Below are positions 4,984 through 10,801 of a stretch of 10,801 bases of DNA, one piece after another. Location: positions 1 through 10,801 of the forward strand of contig CAJUTQ010000067.1 in assembly GCA_910589265.1 (NCBI GenBank). Reading direction: 5' to 3'. The stretch comes from an uncultured Lachnospiraceae bacterium (GTDB lineage: Bacteria; Bacillota; Clostridia; Lachnospirales; Lachnospiraceae). How positions within the stretch are numbered: the stretch's first letter is position 1; every line of letters begins with the position of its first letter. The notes under the pieces are model-generated. The model was given only the letters and a program-made list of their open reading frames with translations. It did no database searches and was not told the origin of the DNA. The position numbers were made by a program, and so were the translations under genes.

Positions 4984-6699
4984 ATGATAACATTAGAAGA
5001 ATTTCAAAGAGTACGTGCTTCGGAACATTTGATAGTTTTAGATACTACTATATTGTTAGAATTATATAGGAAACCAGCAAACATAAGTTTAGATATAATT
5101 AAGGCATTTAAGGAAATAGTAGGTCGAATTTATGTTCCGAGACAGGTGTATGATGAATATTTAAGGAATTATCATAAAGTAAGTGGGAATGAAAAGAGTA
5201 AATATCAAAATGTCCGTAATGAATTATCCCAAATAGTAATACATCTTCAAGAAAACATTACATCAAGAATAACTGAATATAGAAAACATGATTATACAGA
5301 TATTTCAAAGTTACAAGATGATTTAGACGAAAAAATAAAAGATATAAAGGGTGTTGTGAAAGAATTTGAAAATAACCATAAACAAGAAAGTGAACGGAAT
5401 TTAGATTTTATTTTAAATGATAAAGTAAAAGAATTTGTAGATTTATTGATGGAGCAAGGAAATGTTGGGATGCCAATTCCATTTTCTAAGAGATTGCCTA
5501 TCTTACAGGAAGGAAAGATTCGTTTTGAAAATTCAATTCCACCAGGATATGAAGATAATAAAAAAGATGGAATTGATAGATATGGAGACTTATTTATTTG
5601 GAAAAATATTATTGAAGTTGCTAAAGAAAGAAATGTAAATATTCTGTTTGTATGTAATGATGTAAAAGAAGATTGGTGGGAAAAGGATGAAAAAAATCCT
5701 GTTGAATTAAGAAGAGAATTATTGGAAGAATTTAAGGAAATTAATCCGTTGCTTGAAATTCATTTTTTAAATATGAATAAGTTTTTCTCGTACATTGCCG
5801 AAGAATTACAAATCGGACAATCAAAAAGTGCATTGCAGTTGTCGGCTATGGATTATGCGGTGAAAATTTTGAAACAGCATGATGATGTGATAGAAAGTGA
5901 AGTAGGAAATTTTGCCGCATCAATAAATTTTGATGATATGTTAGGAGGAGACTATATCTCAGATTCAGGAGAAGCAGAAATTTATTGGTCTATAAAGGAT
6001 GTATCTGTTGATAAGCAAGATAAAGACATATTTTATTACATAGATTTGGATGTCAGCATTTTAGGAGATTCAATATGTACGAAAGATGAAGAAAACTCAT
6101 ATAACACTGGTAAGATTGCAGTAGCTTTAGATGGTAAGGTAAAACTTAGAAAAGAAGAATACTCAGAAGAAAATCAGATTGATGATATTGCCATGGAACT
6201 GGCAGAAGTTTTCTATATAAAGCCTGAGGTGTGGAAAGTGATTAAGCGAACTAAAGAAAATGCAACATGCAGGGAAATGATAGCAAACAGTAAAAGACTT
6301 ACTAAATATAAAGAAGATGTAATAAATGATTCTAGTAATTTGGAAAGTATAAAGGAATTAGGTGTTGTTTTACAAAAATATGCAGAATCATGCAAATTAG
6401 CACTGGAACCCTTGCCAAGTTATGATTATGCAGAGTTAATAGAGATATTCAAACCATTGACTGAGGCTGGTAAAAGGATTAAAGAAATAAATACAGTTGG
6501 AATAGCAGAAGCATTAGAACCATTGGCAAGAGCTAGTGAAATAGTGGGCACAATAGATACGGCTAAGATTGCAGAAGCATTAAAACCATTGGCATCTGTG
6601 AAGAATTCTATTTCTAAACTGAATACAAGAGATGAAGCAGAGGTAGTTCCATTAGAAACAAGTGCAGATGAAATTAGAGATTCCAATAATGAGAAATGA
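4984..6699 (+). CDS. PIN_8/DUF4935-type nuclease with C-terminal 22-residue repeats
   Basis: A 571-residue predicted Mg2+-dependent RNase. The N-terminal PIN-like domain (about 1-270) shows VLDTTILLELYR (Asp20), VPRQVYDEYLRN (Glu58), PPGYED..K, YGDLFIWK (Asp202) and VCNDVKEDWW (Asp226). These are the hallmark positions of the PIN_8 branch; the family's D-x-N is D-T-T here. Residues about 85-160 are a long charged helical insert. A beta-rich domain (about 300-410) follows, then helices and three tandem 22-residue repeats (485-550). ATG 4984 is preferred over TTG 4978 because AAAGGA (4967-4972) is 11 nt from the former and only 5 from the latter; either is possible. It is the first gene of a four-gene operon and overlaps the next by 11 nt. 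PIN_8 proteins often occur in defence islands; RNA or tRNA cleavage on infection would be inference. The gene is strongly AT-rich. Confidence 0.82.
   Translation: MITLEEFQRVRASEHLIVLDTTILLELYRKPANISLDIIKAFKEIVGRIYVPRQVYDEYLRNYHKVSGNEKSKYQNVRNELSQIVIHLQENITSRITEYRKHDYTDISKLQDDLDEKIKDIKGVVKEFENNHKQESERNLDFILNDKVKEFVDLLMEQGNVGMPIPFSKRLPILQEGKIRFENSIPPGYEDNKKDGIDRYGDLFIWKNIIEVAKERNVNILFVCNDVKEDWWEKDEKNPVELRRELLEEFKEINPLLEIHFLNMNKFFSYIAEELQIGQSKSALQLSAMDYAVKILKQHDDVIESEVGNFAASINFDDMLGGDYISDSGEAEIYWSIKDVSVDKQDKDIFYYIDLDVSILGDSICTKDEENSYNTGKIAVALDGKVKLRKEEYSEENQIDDIAMELAEVFYIKPEVWKVIKRTKENATCREMIANSKRLTKYKEDVINDSSNLESIKELGVVLQKYAESCKLALEPLPSYDYAELIEIFKPLTEAGKRIKEINTVGIAEALEPLARASEIVGTIDTAKIAEALKPLASVKNSISKLNTRDEAEVVPLETSADEIRDSNNEK
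6436..6633 (+). repeat. Three tandem 66-bp coding repeats
   Basis: Units 6436-6501, 6502-6567 and 6568-6633 each encode 22 residues around [FL][KE]PL, with units 2 and 3 beginning IAEALxPLA. The period is exactly 66 nt. Each unit is predicted as an amphipathic helix-turn-helix. DNA identity is highest between units 2 and 3, indicating a fairly recent duplication. Confidence 0.8.
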
Positions 6700-6886
6700 A
6701 AATGCAGGGCATGGACAGGGCAGCGCAATAGAACTAATTTCAGATGAGTTTGCGGAGTACGCATTGAATTTAGCTACAACAAATATTGTGTTGTTGGTGG
6801 GGTATATAGGGGGAATGATAATAATATTAATTTCGAGTGGCATGAAGGGAGTAATAGAAAAATGGATACAACAAATGAAAAACTAG
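6689..6886 (+). CDS. Small single-span membrane protein
   Basis: A 65-residue product: an N-terminal soluble stretch (1-31), one hydrophobic helix (about 33-52, IVLLVGYIGGMIIILISS with a GxxGG packing motif) and a basic tail (KGVIEKWIQQMKN). ATG 6689 overlaps the end of the PIN gene by 11 nt; ATG 6668 and GTG 6662 are alternative starts. No good Shine-Dalgarno is visible, so translation is probably coupled to the PIN gene. It overlaps the next gene by 25 nt. Both overlaps and the single clean membrane segment argue for a real gene. It could anchor the nuclease or the following helical protein to the membrane, or act as a small pore-forming effector. No family recognised. Confidence 0.68.
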   Translation: MRNENAGHGQGSAIELISDEFAEYALNLATTNIVLLVGYIGGMIIILISSGMKGVIEKWIQQMKN

Positions 6887-7584
6887 AGGTTTTAAAGGCA
6901 TCTTTATGTAATGTGTATGAATTAGTTGACATAATGAATAACCCTGTGGTTAAGGCTGTTATAATGCCGATGCTTAAGGCCTTCCCTGCTATTGGTGATA
7001 TGATTGAGTCAACAATAAATGTGAAGCTAAATGAGGAACAAAGCAAGAAAGAGCAGGAATTAGTAGAAGTCATTTTACAAGATAAATACACAATTACCTC
7101 AGATATGGTAAATGATGTAGAATTTATCATAAATACTGCAAAGGTTCAGGAAGCTGTTCGTAGACTTGCAACAAATGATAAAGTGAAATTTTTTGGGAAT
7201 CTTATTAGAAATGGTTATTTGTCGGGAAATCACATTGATAATGATGAATTTGAAGAATACTTGGATGTATTAGTTATTCTGTCATATAGACAAATAGAAT
7301 GTTTGGCAGAATTTTATCAGAAATCACGCTCTACAAATGGGCGACTGATTGATAAAGATTGGGAAGAGTTTAAAAAGAATTCAAAATATCCAGAAATTGA
7401 TGTAAGTTTTATATTCAAGCAATTAGCAAGAACTGGTTTTATAAATGAATATCATGCTGTAATATCTTTTGATGGTGGAGATGAAGATGAGGATTTAGGA
7501 GCAGATATGAATGGAACTTTTCTGGGGTACGAACTTGATGAAAGTTTTATGAAATTTTATGATATGGTTTTGAAGATGGAATGA
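6862..7584 (+). CDS. Unrecognised helical operon protein, 240 aa
   Basis: Almost entirely helical by composition. Residues about 26-71 (VVKAVIMPMLKAFPAIGDMIESTINVK, written here split as VVKAVIMPMLKAFPAIGDMI and ESTINVK) resemble the amphipathic P-x-[IV]-G segment of many island-encoded accessory proteins. Residues about 90-160 contain VNDVEFIINTAKVQEAVRR and a second helical bundle. The C-terminus has RTGFINEY and an acidic loop (DGGDEDEDLGAD, about 200-211) before a final helix. No catalytic motif is visible. GAAGGGA at 6844-6850, inside the preceding gene, is a good ribosome binding site about 11 nt before the ATG. The 25-nt overlap upstream and 24-nt gap downstream place it firmly in the PIN operon. 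It could be a sensor, adaptor or immunity-type regulator; I cannot choose. Confidence 0.75.
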   Translation: MDTTNEKLEVLKASLCNVYELVDIMNNPVVKAVIMPMLKAFPAIGDMIESTINVKLNEEQSKKEQELVEVILQDKYTITSDMVNDVEFIINTAKVQEAVRRLATNDKVKFFGNLIRNGYLSGNHIDNDEFEEYLDVLVILSYRQIECLAEFYQKSRSTNGRLIDKDWEEFKKNSKYPEIDVSFIFKQLARTGFINEYHAVISFDGGDEDEDLGADMNGTFLGYELDESFMKFYDMVLKME

Positions 7585-7608
7585 TTTATAGTTTATGAAA
7601 AGGACTCT

Positions 7609-8049
7609 ATGATGCAACATCAATCCGTTATTTTGCAAGAGATAGATTTAGAGAAATATATTGAAAAAAGTAATGACATAAATATATTGGTTATGGTTTC
7701 ATATTGTAAGGAAACAAGCAGAGGGCAATATAAATGTGTGATGCTTTATAAGAAGCATAAAAAATTAATAGAAGGAATTATTGAAGAGGCCATTAGTCCT
7801 AATTACACAATGATATTAGGATTGATAGAAGCAGTAAAGCATATTGCTCTTCATGGAGTGAATGTCTGTATTATCTCTGGAATATATGTGGGGTTCAAAT
7901 ATGCAGTAAAAAATAAAGGGAAGTATCCTAAAGAAGTGAATGAGATTGTACATACTGTGGAGAGACAAGGGAATACGATTAGCAGTATTACCATTACAGA
8001 TGGTATGGATGAAATTAAAAAGTATATTGTAAGGAATTATAATTATTGA
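7609..8049 (+). CDS. RNase H-fold-like protein lacking catalytic acidic residues
   Basis: A 146-residue product. The order of predicted elements follows RNase HI: strand 1 INILVMVSYC (24-33), strand 2 QYKCVMLY (40-47), strand 3 (51-58), then helix PNYTMILGLIEAVKHI (64-79). Next come strand VNVCIIS (84-90) with GIYVGFKYAVK, a further helix (107-120) and strand (123-130). The helix aligns with the TNNxAELxAL.EAL motif and the strand with TDSxYV, but the catalytic Asp, Glu and Asp positions read Ser/Tyr, Met and Gly. If the fold is right, the protein is not an active nuclease and more likely binds nucleic acid or protein. Start: ATG ATG at 7609/7612 with AAAAGGA at 7598-7604. Last confident gene of the PIN operon. 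Fold assignment is by eye. Confidence 0.65.
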   Translation: MMQHQSVILQEIDLEKYIEKSNDINILVMVSYCKETSRGQYKCVMLYKKHKKLIEGIIEEAISPNYTMILGLIEAVKHIALHGVNVCIISGIYVGFKYAVKNKGKYPKEVNEIVHTVERQGNTISSITITDGMDEIKKYIVRNYNY

Positions 8050-8147
8050 TGAAATTGATAATGGCTTGCATGGTTTGTGTGGCAAAATGTAGGCGAATAG
8101 GAGTAATCGTGAAACATAGACTGGAACTATTGTATCAGGAAGTGTAG
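8049..8147 (+). CDS. Possible 32-codon ORF coupled by TGATG
   Basis: ATG 8049 overlaps the stop of the preceding gene in the sequence TGATG, a common coupling junction. The 32-residue product is Cys-containing and basic (MKLIMACMVCVAKCRRIG...) and ends at TAG 8145-8147. The frame reopens afterwards for about 18 codons. It may be the eroded start of a fifth operon gene or chance. Confidence 0.22.
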   Translation: MKLIMACMVCVAKCRRIGVIVKHRLELLYQEV

Positions 8148-8257
8148 AGGACGATAGGAGAGAAGAAACTAGCATTTGCTTTGCCTATGAAGTATATGGG
8201 ATAAAATTGTAGAAAGTAAGGTTTTGTAATTTTTATACAGGGGGATCATGCAAAAAA

Positions 8258-8286
8258 TTGAAATAATCATTCCGTAAACCTAATAT
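8258..8286 (+). promoter_or_regulatory. Promoter of the structured RNA region
   Basis: TTGAAA at 8258-8263, a 17-bp spacer and TAATAT at 8281-8286, with TATAAT directly following at 8287-8292. Predicted start near 8293, immediately before a structured stretch that ends in a strong terminator. Confidence 0.45.
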
Positions 8287-8292
8287 TATAAT

Positions 8293-8407
8293 GTATGGTG
8301 ATTACAAATACCCCGCATATGGACAGGGATATCCCGTGATCACCAACTCCTTGAAAAAAAATAAAGTTTTTACCGAAGGGCAGTCTTAGTTTTAAGGCTG
8401 CTTTTTT
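8293..8407 (+). ncRNA. Candidate small structured RNA or leader
   Basis: About 114 nt between a promoter and an intrinsic terminator with no ORF. TGGTGAT (8296-8302) pairs with ATCACCA (8339-8345). Inside, two folds compete: ACCC with GGG (8310-8313 with 8326-8328), or the GGGATATCCC self-complement (8326-8335). A linker with eight A precedes the terminator. It could be a regulatory RNA, an unknown riboswitch-like leader or a protein-binding site. It matches no riboswitch consensus I know (fluoride, preQ1 and guanidine types considered). Confidence 0.4.
8380..8407 (+). terminator. Strong intrinsic terminator
   Basis: GCAGTCTTA (8380-8388) pairs with TAAGGCTGC (8393-8401), 9 bp with one T.G pair, 4-nt loop, followed by six T. 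It ends the PIN operon transcript and any RNA started at 8293. Confidence 0.82.
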
Positions 8408-8520
8408 GCAGTCTGGCTTTCAGCGTCCTTACTCTTTATTGTATAAAACTCTTCTGATATGGAATCGTGCAGGAAATGAAAATAATCCATTTTAAGAGCA
8501 AGTAGAATGTATGCAGATAG

Positions 8521-8682
8521 GATACAGATAAACAGAATCCTATTTCAGATTATGCGGAATCCTACGTATCCCGCAGTAGAAAACACGGAAGAAAAGCAGA
8601 AGAAAATGCAGATATTGCGGAAATGCTGGTAAACAGCGGGGTTGAAGGTATTTCTACCAAGATATGTACTAAAAGAAAATAA
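8521..8682 (+). pseudogene. Coding relic without a start
   Basis: Between TAG 8518-8520 and TAA 8680-8682, 53 codons are open and strongly protein-like, with segments ISDYAESYVSRSRKHGRKAE and NADIAEMLVNSGVEGIST. The only ATG comes late (about codon 37). The charged K/R/E helix followed by a hydrophobic helix resembles the C-terminal tails of Rpn-type transposase-nucleases, but the match is weak. Upstream bases 8408-8520 show no matching frame, so the rest of the gene appears lost. Confidence 0.3.
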
Positions 8683-8697
8683 TAAATATGCTTTTAT

Positions 8698-8722
8698 ATT
8701 ACCACATAAGTACATAGGTAAT
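8698..8722. repeat. Inverted repeat upstream of the recombinase
   Basis: ATTACC (8698-8703) and GGTAAT (8717-8722) flank a 13-bp spacer, 26 bp before the -35 of the recombinase promoter. It could be an operator or recombinase core-type site. Short arms make it tentative. Confidence 0.3.
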
Positions 8723-8747
8723 TAATGAAAAATTTATATCATTTCTT

Positions 8748-8775
8748 TTGTATTTTCTATCCATCTATATATAAT
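8748..8775 (+). promoter_or_regulatory. Promoter of the recombinase operon
   Basis: TTGTAT at 8748-8753, 16-bp spacer, perfect TATAAT at 8770-8775. The predicted start near 8782 leaves a leader of about 22 nt that contains the ribosome binding site AAGGAG (8788-8793), 10 nt from the ATG. Confidence 0.6.
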
Positions 8776-8803
8776 CACATAACGAAAAAGGAGAAGATAA
8801 ATC

Positions 8804-9964
8804 ATGAATACAGATAATTACATATTTTCCAGACAGATATATAAGTCCATAAACAAAGATGGGAGCGTCAGGCAGCTTGTATCCATTGATATCAGGATAA
8901 AGGATGCAGGGGTTTCCATCCCGACGCCGTTCACGGCGTTCCTCTTAGAATACCAGAGCAGAAAAACATCCACGGTATCCATGACAGCCAGCCTGATTGT
9001 AAGGTTTTTAAACTATCTCTTTTTTGAAATGGAGTCCCCGCTTACATCCATAGCGGAGCTGACATTCCAGAATGGGATAGATTTCCTGTCTGCCCTGCCA
9101 TGCCAGAAGGGAGGGAAATTGCAGTATGCAGAATACCTCACAAAATTCTATCATTTCTGCAGGGATAAAGGAATGGCTGAAATCAAAGACCTTAGGGAAA
9201 ATCCCCATTCCAGATATAAAACATATACGGAAAATATCTTTAAAGGAAGATATAGAACAGAGCCAAAGATAAAAGTGGGCGCCATCCATGAGATTGATAT
9301 GGCGTACCTTCCGATGTTCTTCGATACGGCAAGGGATATTGCGCCTGATATTTACCTTGGGGTGTTCTTCCAGTTTGCAGGAGGACTCAGGGCAAGCGAA
9401 GTAGTTTCTGTGGAATATGGCAGCATCAGGGTCATCAAGGAAAACGGCAGAATGCTCCTGTCATTAGAGCTGGGGGATAAGGATCTGAGGCCAGACCTGT
9501 CCAGCGCGTTCATTGCTAAAGCAAAAAGGAACAGGGCACAGATAGTGATCCCCATATTTGGAAATAAATTAGAGGAGGCATATGAGGCGCACATGAAACG
9601 ATACAGAAAGGATAATGTATCAGCAGTATTTATAGATAAAAATGGGAATCCGATGACAGAGAATACATACTGGAAGAGATTCAGCCGCGTGAGAAGGGAA
9701 TTTATCAGAAGACTGTATGCCTGTCCAGACATGGAAACACAGATGTATGCCCTGTTTCTGGAATCCTATAAATGGTCCACTCATATCGGCAGGGGGACTT
9801 ATTCCAACATTACCGCGCGGAGTGTAAACAACCTCGGCGAACTTGCAGTCATGAGAGGGGATTCCAGCCTGTCTTCCTCGCTGCCTTACTTAAATGACAA
9901 CAGAGCAGTGGAGAAGAAGGTGCAGGATACCTTTGACATCTTTTATAAAGGGGAGGGAGCATGA
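8804..9964 (+). CDS. Divergent tyrosine recombinase/integrase
   Basis: A 386-residue site-specific recombinase, expected to cut and rejoin DNA through a 3'-phosphotyrosine. Residues about 35-140 form the SAM-like core-binding domain. The catalytic domain shows GGLRASEV (Arg196), STHIGRGTYSN (His327, Arg330) and a final box GDSSLSSSLPYL with the nucleophile Tyr362. The final box aligns exactly in length with the usual GHSS.....Y motif, but His is replaced by Asp353, and the catalytic Lys is not obvious (Lys226 is a candidate). The start is well supported by AAGGAG and a promoter. Its stop overlaps the next ATG as ATGA, so the two genes are translationally coupled. It may mobilise the element or act on a specific site. 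Composition resembles the primase gene and differs from the AT-rich cargo. Confidence 0.85.
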   Translation: MNTDNYIFSRQIYKSINKDGSVRQLVSIDIRIKDAGVSIPTPFTAFLLEYQSRKTSTVSMTASLIVRFLNYLFFEMESPLTSIAELTFQNGIDFLSALPCQKGGKLQYAEYLTKFYHFCRDKGMAEIKDLRENPHSRYKTYTENIFKGRYRTEPKIKVGAIHEIDMAYLPMFFDTARDIAPDIYLGVFFQFAGGLRASEVVSVEYGSIRVIKENGRMLLSLELGDKDLRPDLSSAFIAKAKRNRAQIVIPIFGNKLEEAYEAHMKRYRKDNVSAVFIDKNGNPMTENTYWKRFSRVRREFIRRLYACPDMETQMYALFLESYKWSTHIGRGTYSNITARSVNNLGELAVMRGDSSLSSSLPYLNDNRAVEKKVQDTFDIFYKGEGA

Positions 9965-10801
9965 GCAGGATGGTCACGGCACGGGAGATTGAAAACGAAT
10001 ATGGCGTGCCTGCCAAAACTGTCCGCTATGCCATACAAAGACACCAGATAAAAAGCCAGATTATTGACGGTTCCATCTCCATTGCATTACAGGATGCGGA
10101 GCCAGTTATATATGATTACCATGCAAGGCAGGACAGCTATACATGGCAGGAGGCAGCGAAGAAATTCCATGCTTCCCCAGCCAACCAGTATTTAAGGAGA
10201 ATGCTAGACTCTATCCTTCCGCATTACTGTCTGGAAAGCGGGACTTATTACCCGATCAGCGACGTGGAGGATGTGCTTGCCGACTTGGAACATTACCATA
10301 TCAGGAAATACAAGGATAAATATTACTATCTGGAAGGAGGCAGGGAGGATTTCTATATCACAAACTATTTTACCATTGCTGGATTTAGGCAGGCGTTCAG
10401 ACAGAAATATGAAATGGAAGCAAAGCTGCACAATTTCAGTAAGATCAAAAGCCAGCTAAAGAAAGAATACTCAGTGGAAGCAGTCAATCTGTTTGGATTT
10501 TCTGAATATATGATCTCATATGAACGTCTGGAAGAATTGATAGAAGATTACTATAACTATTATATGATCAAAGAAATAGGAGACCCGTATGACAGATATG
10601 AAAGAGAGATAGAAAATCTTGGCAGCGGAAACGGAATGCTTGACGGGACATTAAAGTTATTTACTCAAACTTCCCACACTACTTCCGGGAATAAAGCCTT
10701 GATAAATGCCGGTTGGGATACAAACCAGTTAATCAGTTGCGTTTTTACTGCATTTGTGATTTTAATGGCCTCTGTCCTGACCCCTTCCATAAAGATGCTG
10801 A
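9961..10801 (+). CDS. Helix-turn-helix partner of the recombinase (3' truncated by window)
   Basis: Open for 280 codons to the window edge with no stop. It starts at ATG 9961 inside the recombinase stop (ATGA), with a GGGGAGGG ribosome binding site at 9950-9957. The N-terminus (VTAREIENEYGVPAKTVRYA, about 5-24) is a helix-turn-helix resembling excisionase or MerR-type DNA readers. A second HTH-like stretch follows at about 59-80 (YTWQEAAKKFHASPANQYLR). The centre is rich in Tyr and charged residues. Near the window edge a hydrophobic segment (ISCVFTAFVILMASVLT, about 256-272) could be a membrane helix or a buried core helix. The coupling implies a recombination accessory factor acting with the upstream enzyme. 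Family not recognised. Confidence 0.75.
   Translation, partial: MSRMVTAREIENEYGVPAKTVRYAIQRHQIKSQIIDGSISIALQDAEPVIYDYHARQDSYTWQEAAKKFHASPANQYLRRMLDSILPHYCLESGTYYPISDVEDVLADLEHYHIRKYKDKYYYLEGGREDFYITNYFTIAGFRQAFRQKYEMEAKLHNFSKIKSQLKKEYSVEAVNLFGFSEYMISYERLEELIEDYYNYYMIKEIGDPYDRYEREIENLGSGNGMLDGTLKLFTQTSHTTSGNKALINAGWDTNQLISCVFTAFVILMASVLTPSIKML

Noticed and set aside
6426..7130. Several minus-strand ORFs across the PIN operon
   Set aside because: They lie opposite genes with clear motifs and tight coupling; they lack start signals and recognisable content.
8293..8407. Known riboswitch class (fluoride, preQ1, guanidine)
   Set aside because: Conserved core sequences of these classes are not present; only generic hairpins are seen.
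1..10801. CRISPR array, tRNA, rRNA or complete insertion sequence
   Set aside because: No regularly spaced direct repeats, cloverleaf or rRNA-like sequence, or DDE transposase with terminal repeats was found by eye on either strand.

Overview
The window looks like an accessory segment (integrated element or plasmid-like island) from a low-GC Gram-positive, most likely a gut Clostridia/Lachnospiraceae member. This is inferred from AT-rich spacers, AGGAGG-type ribosome binding sites, many TATAAT-type promoters and the protein families. No housekeeping gene, tRNA or rRNA was seen.

Layout. Positions 1-53 may hold the last codons of an upstream gene. Positions 54-658 contain no protein gene but are full of control elements: scattered inverted repeats, a hairpin terminator, and what reads as an antisense-RNA control region. 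A rightward promoter (425-452) makes a leader of about 200 nt. A leftward promoter with a perfect TATAAT makes a short antisense RNA (about 552-478) that ends in its own terminator. Two leader segments (522-531 and 622-631) are exact reverse complements, and the second overlaps a terminator hairpin (629-658) that abuts the start codon. This is the architecture of plasmid rep attenuation. The gene controlled (659-2479) encodes an archaeo-eukaryotic-type primase with C-terminal winged helices, a probable replication protein.

The middle (2490-8050) is a cargo zone. It holds a DUF2971-like protein under its own promoter (2933-3601), a leucine-rich-repeat (BspA-type) protein on the opposite strand (3776-4618), a decayed stub of an AbiH-type phage-resistance gene (4875-4964), and a tightly packed rightward operon. 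That operon encodes a PIN_8-type nuclease with three perfect-period 22-residue repeats, a single-span membrane protein, an unrecognised helical protein, and a protein that looks like an RNase H fold lacking its acidic residues. The first three genes overlap and the fourth follows at 24 nt, so they probably act as one system. The nuclease, its membrane partner and the AbiH relic suggest phage or plasmid defence. I know no named system with this composition.

The right end (8050-10801) has about 750 bases without a confident gene. It includes a promoter, a structured RNA candidate and a strong terminator (8258-8407), plus a coding relic. A divergent tyrosine recombinase follows (8804-9964), overlapping by ATGA a helix-turn-helix protein that runs off the window (9961 to end). 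Replication at one end, recombination at the other and AT-rich cargo between them fit a mobile element carrying defence genes.
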